NCBI RefSeq assembly: GCF_003664585.1
Contig: NZ_RCHI01000008.1
Coordinates: 62,001 to 126,000 of the forward strand
Source of the DNA: Paenirhodobacter hankyongi
Lineage (GTDB): Bacteria > Pseudomonadota > Alphaproteobacteria > Rhodobacterales > Rhodobacteraceae
Length of the DNA stretch: 64,000 bases
Reading direction: 5' to 3'
Shown: positions 45,084 to 54,027 of the stretch, one piece after another
How positions within the stretch are numbered: position 1 is the first letter of the stretch
How the letters are laid out: the number at the start of each line of letters is the position of its first letter
Made by a program: the position numbers and the translations under genes
Notes under the pieces: model-generated
The model's database searches: none
Told to the model about the DNA's origin: nothing
What the model saw: the letters and a program-made list of their open reading frames with translations, nothing else

Positions 45084-45837
45084 GACGCGCATCCTTCTTC
45101 TGGGCGGCACCACCGAGGCGAGCCGCATGGCCGCGGCGCTGGCCGCCTCGGGCCTGCCCGCGCTCTTCTCCTATGCCGGGCGCACCGGGGCGCCGGCGCC
45201 GCAGCCGCTGCCCACCCGGATCGGCGGCTTTGGCGGGGTGGCGGGGCTGGTGGCCTTCCTGCGCGCCGAAAACATCGGCGCGGTGATCGACGCCACCCAC
45301 CCTTTCGCCGCGCAGATGAGCCGCAACGCGATCGCCGCCTGTGCCCAGACCGGCGTGCCGCTCGTCGCGCTGGAACGCGCGCCGTGGCGGGCGGAGCCGG
45401 GCGACCGCTGGACCGCCGTGCCCGACATCGCGGCCGCCGTCGCGGCGCTTCCCGAGGCGGGCGCGCGGGTGTTTCTGGCGATCGGCAAGCAGACGCTCGC
45501 CCCCTTCGCCGGAAAGCCCGGCAATCACTATCTGCTGCGCCTTGTCGACCCGCCCGAGGGGCTGCTGCCGCTGGCCGATGCCGAGGCGGTGATCGCCCGC
45601 GGCCCGTTCAGCACCGAGGGCGACATTGCGTTGCTGCGCGACCACGGCATCACCCATGTCGTCGCGAAGAACGCCGGCGGCGCGGGGGCCGAGGCGAAGC
45701 TGATCGCGGCGCGCGCGCTCGGCCTTGGCGTCATCGTGATCGACCGCCCCGCCCTGCCGCCGCGCGAGGTCCGCGCCGAGGTCGCCGGGGTGAGTGAGTG
45801 GCTCGCCGCTCACGGCTTCACCCCGCGCGGCGTATAG
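45082..45837 (+). CDS. cobK: Precorrin-6A reductase on the opposite strand
   Basis: A 251-residue NADPH-dependent reductase converting precorrin-6A to 6B. RILLLGGTTEASRMAAALA is the nucleotide-binding start; VIDATHPFAAQMSRNA, AIGKQTL and VVAKNAGG are CobK/CbiJ landmarks. It is the only plus-strand gene between cobJ and cobL. Its start codon interlocks with that of cobL and its 3' end overlaps cobJ by 28 bases. No clear ribosome-binding site precedes it, and any promoter must lie in cobL. Confidence 0.95.
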   Translation: MTRILLLGGTTEASRMAAALAASGLPALFSYAGRTGAPAPQPLPTRIGGFGGVAGLVAFLRAENIGAVIDATHPFAAQMSRNAIAACAQTGVPLVALERAPWRAEPGDRWTAVPDIAAAVAALPEAGARVFLAIGKQTLAPFAGKPGNHYLLRLVDPPEGLLPLADAEAVIARGPFSTEGDIALLRDHGITHVVAKNAGGAGAEAKLIAARALGLGVIVIDRPALPPREVRAEVAGVSEWLAAHGFTPRGV

Positions 45838-46547
45838 ACCCAGCGACCGACCCGCCGCGTCCCGGAATTGCCGACCAGCACCACGGTGCGCATGTCGGCC
45901 ATCTCGGACCGCGCCTCGGCCAGCGTCACGGTGCAGAGTGCCTCGTCGGGCGTGCTGACGGCGCGGGCGAAGGTGATCAGCCGGCCGGGCTCGCAGCCCG
46001 CGCGCAGGATTTCAAGCACGCGGGCAAAGCCCTCGGGCCGCGCCTTCGAGCGGGGGTTGTAGAAGGCCATGGCGAAATCGCCCGCGATCGCGGCACGCAG
46101 CCGACGCTCGATCACCGCGACGGGCTTGAGGTTGTCGCTCAGGTTGATCGCGCAGAAGTCGTGGCCAAGCGGCGCCCCCGCCCGCGCGGCGGCGGCCAGC
46201 ATCGCGGTGATGCCCGGCAGGATGCGGATGTCGGCGCCCGCATGCTCCGGCGCGGCCTCGAGCGCCTCGAAGAGCGCCGAGGCCATGGCGAAGACCCCGG
46301 GATCGCCCGAGGAGACGATCACCACCCGCCGCCCTTCGGCCGCAAGGGTCAGCGCAAGGGCGGCGCGGTCGAGCTCGACCCGGTTGTCGGAGGGGTGGAG
46401 CGTCAGCCCCGCCCGCGGCGCGATGCGCGCGACATAGGGGATATAGCCCACGACATCCGTTGCCTCGGCCAGCGCCGCGCTGACCTCGGGCGTCACCAGC
46501 GCCTCGGCCCCCGGCCCCAGCCCCGCAACCGCGATCCAGCCGCTCAT
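45810..46547 (-). CDS. cobJ: Precorrin-3B C17-methyltransferase
   Basis: A 245-residue methylase responsible for C-17 methylation and ring contraction. WIAVAGLGPGAEALVTPEV, DVVGYIPYV and VSSGDPGVFAMASALFE are CobJ/CbiH hallmarks, and MAFYNPRSKAR is conserved. ATGA overlap with cobI. The 3' end is antisense to the last 28 bases of cobK. Confidence 0.95.
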   Translation of the reverse strand: MSGWIAVAGLGPGAEALVTPEVSAALAEATDVVGYIPYVARIAPRAGLTLHPSDNRVELDRAALALTLAAEGRRVVIVSSGDPGVFAMASALFEALEAAPEHAGADIRILPGITAMLAAAARAGAPLGHDFCAINLSDNLKPVAVIERRLRAAIAGDFAMAFYNPRSKARPEGFARVLEILRAGCEPGRLITFARAVSTPDEALCTVTLAEARSEMADMRTVVLVGNSGTRRVGRWVYTPRGVKP

Positions 46548-47287
46548 GCCGCCTCCTCCGCCGCCGGTCGCCGCCCCTGACCATGCACCAGCACGATCGC
46601 GAAATAGGGGCAGTCGGCATCGTCGACCTCGCTCAGCCGGGCGATGCGCTCGCCGGGCATGGTGCCGCGTTCGACAAGCCAGGCCGCCTCGAGCCGCCCG
46701 GCCTGCGCCAGCGCGCGCCGCACCCGCGGCAGGTTGCGCCCGGTCTTCATGATGACCAGCGCATCGGCACGCGCCATGTGCCCGGCGAGCTCGTCCTCGG
46801 GCAGGGTGCCCATCAGCACGGTCAGCACGTCGTCGCCCCAGGTGAAGGGCTCGCCCGTCGCGTTCCAGCAACCGGTCATGCCGGTGATGCCGGGGATCAC
46901 CTCGATCTCGACCTTGCCGCGCAACCGCACGTAAAGGTGCATGAACGAGCCATAGAAGAACGGGTCGCCCTCGCAGGGGATGACGACATCGCCCGCCTGC
47001 GCGAGCGTCACCAGCCGCGCCGCCCAGCTGTCGTAGAAAGCCGCCAGAAGCGCGTTATAGGCGGGGCTGTCGAAGGGGATCTCGGTCGTCACCGGATATT
47101 CCATCGGATGCTCGGCGACGCCCGCGGGCAGCAGCCCCTCGACGATGCGCCGCGCCTGGCCCTGCCGGCCCTTCTTGCGGAAATAGGCGATCTGGCGGGC
47201 CGTGCGCAGCGCCCGGTCCGCCCGCACCGAGATCAGATCGGGGTCGCCGGGGCCGAGCCCGGCACAGATGATGCGTCCCATGTTCAT
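46544..47287 (-). CDS. cobI: Precorrin-2 C20-methyltransferase
   Basis: A 247-residue methylase. GRIICAGLGPGDPDLISVRADRAL, IAYFRKKG and CEGDPFFYGSFMHLY mark CobI/CbiL, which makes precorrin-3A. The start at 47287 overlaps the cobH stop (ATGA); a second Met two codons on is also possible. Confidence 0.95.
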   Translation of the reverse strand: MNMGRIICAGLGPGDPDLISVRADRALRTARQIAYFRKKGRQGQARRIVEGLLPAGVAEHPMEYPVTTEIPFDSPAYNALLAAFYDSWAARLVTLAQAGDVVIPCEGDPFFYGSFMHLYVRLRGKVEIEVIPGITGMTGCWNATGEPFTWGDDVLTVLMGTLPEDELAGHMARADALVIMKTGRNLPRVRRALAQAGRLEAAWLVERGTMPGERIARLSEVDDADCPYFAIVLVHGQGRRPAAEEAA

Positions 47288-47913
47288 TCCTTCCGGCTGG
47301 CGAGGGCATTCACCGCGGCGACGGTGATCGCGGAACCGCCAAGCCGCCCCTCGACGATCAGGCAGGGCACCGGCGCCGCGGCGATCAGCGCGGCCTTCGA
47401 TTCCGCCGCCCCGACGAAGCCCACCGGACAGCCGATGATCGCCGCCGGCCGCGGGCAGGTCGGGTCCTCGAGCATGTTCAGCAGGTGAAAGAGCGCCGTC
47501 GGCGCATTGCCGATCGCCACCACCGCGCCGCCCAGATGCGGCCGCCACAATTCCAGCGCCGCGGCCGAGCGGGTGTTGCCCATCTCGCGCGCCAGATCCG
47601 GCACCGCCGGGTCATGCAGCGCGCAGAGCACGTCATTCGCGGCGGGCAGGCGGGCGCGGGTGATGCCCTCGCTCACCATCCGCGCATCGCACAGGATCGG
47701 CGCGCCGGCCTGAAGCGCGGCGCGCGCCGCCGCCGCCATGCCGGGGGTGAAGCGCACCGCGCGCTCCAGCCCGACCATCCCCGCGGCATGGATCATCCGC
47801 ACCACGACGGGTTCCTCGTCGGGGGTGAAGCGGGCAAGGTCGGCCTCGGCGCGGATCATCGCGAAGGATTGCGCATAGATCTTCGCGCCGTCCTTTTCGT
47901 AGTCATAGGGCAT
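47284..47913 (-). CDS. cobH: Precorrin-8X methylmutase
   Basis: A 209-residue enzyme that moves the methyl group from C-11 to C-12, giving hydrogenobyrinic acid. VVVRMIHAAGMV contains the catalytic His, and IGNAPTALFHLL with IIGCPVGFVGAAESK are invariant segments. One-base overlap (TGATG) with cobG. Confidence 0.96.
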   Translation of the reverse strand: MPYDYEKDGAKIYAQSFAMIRAEADLARFTPDEEPVVVRMIHAAGMVGLERAVRFTPGMAAAARAALQAGAPILCDARMVSEGITRARLPAANDVLCALHDPAVPDLAREMGNTRSAAALELWRPHLGGAVVAIGNAPTALFHLLNMLEDPTCPRPAAIIGCPVGFVGAAESKAALIAAAPVPCLIVEGRLGGSAITVAAVNALASRKE

Positions 47914-49049
47914 CAGGAAAACTCCGGCAGGGAGGGGATCTCGGCCGCGCTCAGGGCACGGCGGCAGGGGGTGTCCGCGGCGCGGCCACGGGCGATCAGG
48001 TCAAAGCCCGCGGGCGTCGCGGTCAGCGTCAGCGCGGCCGGCGCCGGATGGGCGCAGCCCTTGGCACAGCCCGAGACATGCAGCACCGCCCCGGGCGGCA
48101 GCTGCGGTGCCAGCGTGCGGGCGAGCGCCCGGGTCTCGGCCAGGGCCTGCGGACAGCCCGGCGCGCCGGTGCAGGCATAAACGCGCAAAAGCGGCTCGGC
48201 CGGGTCGGTGATCAGGCCCGGCAGCTCGGGCAGGCGCGAAAGCCCCTCGATCAGCAGCATCCGCCAGGGCGTCAGGCGCAGCGCGCCAAGGCCGGCGAGC
48301 GTTGCCAGAAGATCGGCCCGCATCTGACCGAAGGGAAAGGCCACGAGCGCGCCGGCAGGGCACAGGCCCGGCCCGGGCGGGGCGCAGGCCGGCGCCGGGG
48401 CCAGCCGCGGCGCCAGCGCGCCCTCGGGCCGCGCGCCCCGCGCGGTCAGCGCCGCCATCCGGCCGCGGCCGTCCGTCACACCACCCGCCGCCACGAACCA
48501 GCGGGCAAGCGCGATCGCCGCGGCGGGGGCTTCGGCCGCGGTCACCGGCGCGCCCGCGGCCAGCCCCTCGGCGCGCAGGATCAGCCCGCCATCCCGGGCG
48601 CGCTCCAGCCGGATATCGGCGGGCGTGCCTTGCAGCACCGGCGCCGCGCCGGTGTCGACGGCAAAGCCGAACTTGCCGGGCAGCAGGGGCGCCTCGGAAA
48701 GCGCCCCGGCCAGCGCCGCCGCGAGCGCGTCGGTCGCGGCATCGGCAAAGGGGGTGACCAGGATGTTGCGCCGGGTCTCGGCCGCGACATCGTCGTCAAT
48801 GAGCCCCGCCCCGCGCAAGGCCGCGATCAGCGGCGCGTGGCTCTCCGCCGTCACCCCGCGCAGCTGCACATGCGCCCGGCCCGAGAGGTCGATGATGCCG
48901 CTGCCGAAGCGCCGCGCCGCCTCGGCCACACGCGCCGCGGCGTCGGCGCTCAGCCGCCCGCCCGGCGGGCGCAGCCGCACCACCAGCCCGTCGCCAGAGG
49001 CCATCGGGCGCAGCGCGCCCGGGCACCAGCCCTGCACCGTGAAACTCAT
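47913..49049 (-). CDS. cobG: Precorrin-3B synthase
   Basis: A 378-residue nitrite/sulfite-reductase-like monooxygenase that uses O2 to make the C-20 hydroxy lactone before ring contraction; its presence marks the aerobic pathway. The 4Fe-4S ligands are in YACTGAPGCPQ and SGCAKGCAH. The start at 49049 overlaps cobN (ATGA). Slightly shorter than some CobG proteins but both ferredoxin-like halves are visible. Confidence 0.93.
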   Translation of the reverse strand: MSFTVQGWCPGALRPMASGDGLVVRLRPPGGRLSADAAARVAEAARRFGSGIIDLSGRAHVQLRGVTAESHAPLIAALRGAGLIDDDVAAETRRNILVTPFADAATDALAAALAGALSEAPLLPGKFGFAVDTGAAPVLQGTPADIRLERARDGGLILRAEGLAAGAPVTAAEAPAAAIALARWFVAAGGVTDGRGRMAALTARGARPEGALAPRLAPAPACAPPGPGLCPAGALVAFPFGQMRADLLATLAGLGALRLTPWRMLLIEGLSRLPELPGLITDPAEPLLRVYACTGAPGCPQALAETRALARTLAPQLPPGAVLHVSGCAKGCAHPAPAALTLTATPAGFDLIARGRAADTPCRRALSAAEIPSLPEFS

Positions 49050-52000
49050 CGCAGATCCTCCAATGCCGCGGCGATCGCATTGCGCCGACTGTGCCACAGC
49101 CCCGCCTCGGCCAGCCGCCGGAACAGGTCGCGCAGCGCGGCAAGCGCGCCCGGGTTTTCCGCCGCCATGAAATCGGTCACCTCGGGCCGGCCAAGGGTCG
49201 CCTCGAAGTAAAGGTCGAAGAGATGCGCCGGCACCGCGTCTGCAAGCTGCGCGAAGGCGGCCAGGTGATCGGCCGTCGCCGCGATCTCGGCCGCGCCGCG
49301 AAAGCCGTGGCGCATCATCCCCGCCGCCCAGTCCGGATTCGCGGCACGCGCACGCACGACCCGGGCGATCTCCTCGGTCAGGCTGCGGGCGCGGGGGCGG
49401 GCGGGATCGGTGGTGTCGAGGTGGTAAAGCGCCGGCGCCGGCGCCCCGAGCCGCGCCATCGCCGCGGCAAAGCCCGCCTCGTGGCCGGCGTAATCGACGG
49501 CAAGCAGCAGGTCGCTTTCGGGCAGATCCTGCGCATGGACGAAGGCATCCGCCCCGGCAAGCCGGGTCTCGAGCGCCGCACGTTCGGGCCGCACCGCGCC
49601 ATCCGCCCCGATCGCATGGGCCGAGGCCGCAAGCCAGGCCTCGCCCGCCGCCGCCCGCGCCTCGGGCGTCAGCGCCGCAGTGACATCGCCCATGCCCAGC
49701 CCGTATTGCCCCGGCCGCGGCCCGAAGACGCGCGGGATGCGGGCGGTATAGGGGTTGTCCTCGGGCGCCTCCTCGCGCCCCGCGAGCGCCGCGGCGCCGG
49801 TCTCGAAAAGCTGCGCGAGGGCCGGAAAGATGTCGCGAAAGAGGCCCGAGACCCGCAAGGTCACGTCGATCCGCGGCCGGCCCAGAAGCGCCGCCGCGAT
49901 CACCTCGACCCCGGTCACCCGGCCCGATTGCGCGTCCCAGACCGGTTTCAGCCCGGCCAGCTGCAGCGCCATGGCGAAATCCTCGCCCGCGGTGCGCATC
50001 GTGGCCGAGCCCCAGAGATCGACGACCAGACCCCGGGGCCAGTCGCCGTGGTCCTGCAGGTGGCGGCGCAAGAGCTCCTCGGCGTGCGTCACCCCCTGCG
50101 CATGGGCGGCGGGCGTCGGCACCGCGCGCGGATCGACGGAAAACAGGTTCCGCCCGGTCGGCAGCACGTCCGAACGCCCCCGCGCCGGACTGCCCGAGGG
50201 GCCGGGCGCCACCCGCCGGCCGGCGAGCGCCGCGATCAGCCCCGCGCGCTCGGCCGCGCCACAGGCGCCCCGGCCGAAGACATGAAGCCCGTCGCCGAAG
50301 CGGCTTTCCTTCAGGTCGCAGACGAAGCGGTCGATGCGGGTGATCGCCTCGGCGGGGCTGGCGCCCGCAGACAGGGCGAGGTCCTCGGCCACCCCGCTTG
50401 CCGCCGCCGCGTCGCGGATCGCGCCGATCAGCCGGTCGCGCCGCGCCGGGTCGAGCCCGTCGGCGGTCGAATATTCGTCAAGCAGCGCCTCGAGCCCGGC
50501 CAGCCGCTCGGGCAGTGCGGCTTCGGTCAGCGGCGGCGGCAGGTGGCCAAGCGTGACCGCCCCCAGCCGGCGCTTGGCCTGCGCGGCCTCGCCCGGGTCG
50601 TTGACGATGAAGGGGTAAATGACCGGCAGCGGGCCCAGCAGCACCTCGGGCCAGCACGCCGCCGAGAGCGCCACCGCCTTGCCCGGCAGCCATTCGAGCG
50701 TGCCATGCGCCCCCATGTGCACGAGCGCCTGCAGCCCCTGCGCCCGCAGCCACAGGTAGAAGGCGACATAGCCGTGCCGCGGCACCCGGGCGAGGTCGTG
50801 ATAGTCGGCCTCGCGCGCCGTGACCTCGCCACGTTCGGGCTGCAGCGCCAGCAGGATCTTGCCCCGGCGCAACGCGGCGAAGTGGAAGGCGCCATCGTGG
50901 CAGGCGGGGTCCTCCGCCGGCGCGCCCCAGGCGGCGGCCAGATCGTCGCGCAACACTGCGGGCAAGGCGGCAAGCGCCGCCTGATATTCCGCCAGCGGCC
51001 AGCTCATCCGCTCGGTCGCCAGCGCTTCGGCCCCCGGCCCCGGTGCGATGTCATAGCCCTCGGCCGAAAGGTCATCGAGCAGCGCCCCGGTCGAGGCAAG
51101 CGCATCGAGGCCCACGGCATGGGCCATCTGCCAGCTCCGCCCCGGATAGGTCGACAGCACCACGGCCACCGCCCGCGCCGGGGCCGGGGTGGTGGCCAGC
51201 CGGTGCCAGGCCGCAACCCGCGCCACCAGTGCGGCGATCCGGTCGGGCTCGGGCGCGTGGATCAGGCGGGCGTGTTCCAGCACCGCGTCGCGCGCGGCCG
51301 GCGCCTTGAACGAGACGACGCCGGCAAAGATCCGGCCATCGACCTCGGGCAGCACCACGTGCATCGCCAGATCGGCGGGCGAGAGGCCACGCTCGGCCGC
51401 GGCCCAGTCGGCGCGGGCGGCGGTCGACAGCGCGCCCTGGAAGACCGGCACATCAAGCCCGTCAAAGGGTGTGCGCCCCGCCGCGCCCTGCGCCGAAAAG
51501 GCGGTGAGGTTGACCACCGCGACCGGCGGCGCCGCGGCCAGATGCGGGGCGAGCCAGTCGGCAAAGCCCGGCGCCTTGAGCGAGGGCGCAAAGCAGGCCG
51601 TGGCCTGAAACCCCGCCGCGCGGAGGGCCTCGATCAGCGCCGCGACCGGCGCCATGTCGGCCGCCGCCAGCCAGGCGCGGTAACAGGGCACAAGCACCCG
51701 CGGCCCCGCGCCCACAGGCGCGGGGGTCACCCCCGCCTCGGGCGTCCAGAAGCCGAATTCGGGGAGCGCCGCCGGCGCATCGGGCGCGGGCGCGGGCAGG
51801 CCCGCGGCGCGGGCCAGGTGGCACAGCGCGGCGCGCGCGGCCTCGGCTCCGCCCGCATCGCACAGCGCGGCAAGGGTGGCGAGCGTCTCCGCGGGCAGGG
51901 TCGAGGCCTCGGCCAGCCGCGGATCGGGCCGGCCATCGGCAGGCAGAACGGCCAGCGCCATGCCCCGCCGCCGCGCCAGATCCTGCACCGAGGCAAGGCC

Positions 52001-52285
52001 ATAGGGCCAATAGCCCTCGCCGCCGATCAGCCGGATCAGCACCGCCTTCGCCCCCCCGAGCGTGCGCTCGAGATAGGTGTCGACCGAGACCGGGTGGCGC
52101 AGCGCCGCCAAGGGGGCAAGCCGCAAGGGCGGCAATGCCCCCGCCGCCGCATGCCAGCCCTCCGCGAAAGCACCGAGATCCGAATCCGAGAAGGACAGCA
52201 CCACCAGATCCGCGGGCGATTGCCCCAGATCGGTCGGCACTTCGGTCTCCTCGAGCCCGTGGCTTTCGCGGAAGACGACATGCAT
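49046..52285 (-). CDS. cobN: Cobaltochelatase subunit CobN
   Basis: A 1079-residue BchH-like large subunit that binds hydrogenobyrinic a,c-diamide and cobalt. Landmarks include YWPYGLASVQDLARRRG, GAHGTLEWLPGKAVALS and VDLWGSATMRTAGEDFAMALQLAG. It is shorter than the roughly 1,250-residue enzymes usually described, mainly by compact loops as far as I can judge. The ATPase partners CobS and CobT are not in this window. One-base overlap with cobW. Confidence 0.95.
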   Translation of the reverse strand: MHVVFRESHGLEETEVPTDLGQSPADLVVLSFSDSDLGAFAEGWHAAAGALPPLRLAPLAALRHPVSVDTYLERTLGGAKAVLIRLIGGEGYWPYGLASVQDLARRRGMALAVLPADGRPDPRLAEASTLPAETLATLAALCDAGGAEAARAALCHLARAAGLPAPAPDAPAALPEFGFWTPEAGVTPAPVGAGPRVLVPCYRAWLAAADMAPVAALIEALRAAGFQATACFAPSLKAPGFADWLAPHLAAAPPVAVVNLTAFSAQGAAGRTPFDGLDVPVFQGALSTAARADWAAAERGLSPADLAMHVVLPEVDGRIFAGVVSFKAPAARDAVLEHARLIHAPEPDRIAALVARVAAWHRLATTPAPARAVAVVLSTYPGRSWQMAHAVGLDALASTGALLDDLSAEGYDIAPGPGAEALATERMSWPLAEYQAALAALPAVLRDDLAAAWGAPAEDPACHDGAFHFAALRRGKILLALQPERGEVTAREADYHDLARVPRHGYVAFYLWLRAQGLQALVHMGAHGTLEWLPGKAVALSAACWPEVLLGPLPVIYPFIVNDPGEAAQAKRRLGAVTLGHLPPPLTEAALPERLAGLEALLDEYSTADGLDPARRDRLIGAIRDAAAASGVAEDLALSAGASPAEAITRIDRFVCDLKESRFGDGLHVFGRGACGAAERAGLIAALAGRRVAPGPSGSPARGRSDVLPTGRNLFSVDPRAVPTPAAHAQGVTHAEELLRRHLQDHGDWPRGLVVDLWGSATMRTAGEDFAMALQLAGLKPVWDAQSGRVTGVEVIAAALLGRPRIDVTLRVSGLFRDIFPALAQLFETGAAALAGREEAPEDNPYTARIPRVFGPRPGQYGLGMGDVTAALTPEARAAAGEAWLAASAHAIGADGAVRPERAALETRLAGADAFVHAQDLPESDLLLAVDYAGHEAGFAAAMARLGAPAPALYHLDTTDPARPRARSLTEEIARVVRARAANPDWAAGMMRHGFRGAAEIAATADHLAAFAQLADAVPAHLFDLYFEATLGRPEVTDFMAAENPGALAALRDLFRRLAEAGLWHSRRNAIAAALEDLR

Positions 52286-53328
52286 CAGGCGGCGGCCTCG
52301 CTCAGCGCGGCGCGGATCGCCCCGGCGTCGACATCGGCGCGTTCGGCGATCACCACGAGGGCCGAACGGCGCGGATCGGCGCCCCAGGGCCGGTCGAACT
52401 GCCGCCGCACCCGCGCGCCGACCGCCTGCACCAGAAGCCGCATCGGCTTGCCGGTGACCGCGACATGGCCCTTCACCCGCAGGATGTTGCGCTCGGCCGC
52501 CAGCCGCTCGATCGCGGCGACAAGGCGCTCGGGATCGGCGACCTCGGGCAGCTCGATCACCACCGTGTCGAAATCGTCATGCTCGTGATCGCCGTGGTCA
52601 TCGTGATGCGAGGGGCGCGCAGCAAGGTCGTCCTCGGCCGCGGCGGCAAGGCCCAGCACCACGGCCGGATCGATCGCGCCCTCGACCATCGGCAGGATCG
52701 GCAGCGGCCGCGGCGCCTCGGCCTCGATCGCGGCGCGGGCGGCGGCAAGCCCCGCCTCGCCGGCGAGATCGGCCTTCGACAACAGCACGATATCGGCGCA
52801 GGCGATCTGGTCCTCGAACACCTCGGACAGCGGCGTCTCGTGGTCGATGCTGTCATCGGCGGCGCGCTGCGCATCGACCGCGGCCAGATCCGGGGCAAAG
52901 CGCCCGGCCGCCACCGCCTCGGCATCGGCGACCGCGATCACCCCGTCGACGGTGATGCGCGAACGGATCGCCGGCCAGTCGAAGGCCTTGAGCAGCGGCT
53001 TCGGCAGGGCAAGGCCCGAGGTCTCGATCAGGATGTGGTCGGGGCGGACGGGCTGGGCCAGAAGCGCCTCGATCGTCGGGATGAATTCGTCGGCGACGGT
53101 GCAGCAGATGCAGCCGTTCGCCAGTTCGACGATATTGTCGAGCGGACAGCTCTCGTCGGCGCAGGCGCGCAGGATGTCACCGTCGACGCCCACGGTGCCG
53201 AATTCGTTCACCAGGATCGCCAGGCGCCGGCCCTGCGGGTTCGCCATCAGATGGCGGATGAGCGTGGTCTTGCCGGCACCGAGAAAGCCGGTGATCACGG
53301 TGACGGGGATCTTGGTCAGGTCGGTCAT
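52285..53328 (-). CDS. cobW: CobW GTPase, cobalt metallochaperone
   Basis: A 347-residue G3E GTPase. P-loop GFLGAGKTT at residues 14-22, metal motif CICC at 73-76 (NGCICC), and a His/Asp-rich linker (SHHDDHGDHEHDDFD) before the CobW C-terminal domain. CobW is thought to deliver cobalt to the CobNST chelatase, and it is placed directly before cobN. The start at 53328 is three bases after the upstream stop. Confidence 0.95.
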   Translation of the reverse strand: MTDLTKIPVTVITGFLGAGKTTLIRHLMANPQGRRLAILVNEFGTVGVDGDILRACADESCPLDNIVELANGCICCTVADEFIPTIEALLAQPVRPDHILIETSGLALPKPLLKAFDWPAIRSRITVDGVIAVADAEAVAAGRFAPDLAAVDAQRAADDSIDHETPLSEVFEDQIACADIVLLSKADLAGEAGLAAARAAIEAEAPRPLPILPMVEGAIDPAVVLGLAAAAEDDLAARPSHHDDHGDHEHDDFDTVVIELPEVADPERLVAAIERLAAERNILRVKGHVAVTGKPMRLLVQAVGARVRRQFDRPWGADPRRSALVVIAERADVDAGAIRAALSEAAA

Positions 53329-53330
53329 GG

Positions 53331-53684
53331 TCACTCCTGCGGGGGGATGCGGGCAAGGCTCTGCTTGCGGAAGATCTCGGGGCGCGCGCGCCAGGGCACG
53401 AGCCCGTCGGCGCTGGCGGCATAGAGCGCGGCGCCGGAGAGGATCTCGGCGGCGTTTTCGGGGCTCAGGCGGCCGTAGACATAGCTCCACTTGCCCGGCG
53501 CGCTCAGCGCCACGGCACAGCCCTGCGCACAGGCCGAGAGGCATTCGACGCCCCGGATGCGCAGCCCCTCGGGGCAGCGGCCCGCGGCCAGTGCGGCCAG
53601 CAGCGCGGCACCGGGGCGCGCGCCCTCGCCGGGGTCCTCGCCCGCCCTGCGGCAGGTGGTGCAGACATGAAGTGTCGCGGTCAT
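53331..53684 (-). CDS. DUF1636-type metal-binding ferredoxin-like protein
   Basis: A 117-residue protein with six cysteines: C8, C11 (VCTTC), C37, C48, C52 and C56 (ECLSACAQGC), the layout of DUF1636 and resembling thioredoxin-like [2Fe-2S] proteins. It heads the riboswitch-controlled operon just before cobW. AAGGA lies upstream of the ATG at 53684. A role in metal or electron supply to the pathway is inferred from position; none is proven here. Confidence 0.75.
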   Translation of the reverse strand: MTATLHVCTTCRRAGEDPGEGARPGAALLAALAAGRCPEGLRIRGVECLSACAQGCAVALSAPGKWSYVYGRLSPENAAEILSGAALYAASADGLVPWRARPEIFRKQSLARIPPQE

Positions 53685-54027
53685 CGCCCGTCCTTCCAGT
53701 TCGCGGAAAGGGGGCTGGCCAAGGGATCGACGGGCACACGGGGGCGACCGGCAATCCACCCGGTCGCGGCACACCCCGTCCGCCCGTAATCGTCAGCGCT
53801 GGCAGGTCTCCCGGCTTGCGGATCCAGGGTTTCCCCAACGGGCGCCCACCTTCCCGGCCAAAGGCCAGTGGCTTGGGCGACCTTTCCGGTCACGGTCGCG
53901 GGGGCGGCTGCGCTTGAGGCCCGGCAAGGCCCTATCGCATTCCCTCTTCGCCTGTCGTAGGACAGGAACCAACGCGCGGCCACCAGAGGCCCGGGCGCGC
54001 GATTTGTCAAGCCGAAGGAGAGCCGCG
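53685..54027. other. Divergent control region of the cob operon and cobO
   Basis: A 343-base gap with the minus-strand cobalamin riboswitch (53795-53972) and about 110 bases between it and the DUF1636 gene, in which no terminator hairpin with a U-tract is obvious. The cobO ribosome-binding site AAGGAG is at 54015-54020. Promoters for both directions must lie in or next to the riboswitch sequence. Confidence 0.6.
53795..53972 (-). promoter_or_regulatory. Cobalamin riboswitch heading the main cob operon
   Basis: On the minus strand, GCGACCGTGA (53890-53899), CCACTGG (53865-53871), GGGAAGG (53849-53855) and the B12 box AGCCGGGAGACCTGCC (53801-53816) appear in the right order. It precedes DUF1636-cobW-cobN and should repress the operon when adenosylcobalamin accumulates. 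Confidence 0.92.

Noticed and set aside
49091-52588. A 1165-codon plus-strand open frame opposite cobN
   Set aside because: Low-complexity Arg/Gly-rich sequence entirely antisense to CobN; no start or ribosome-binding evidence.
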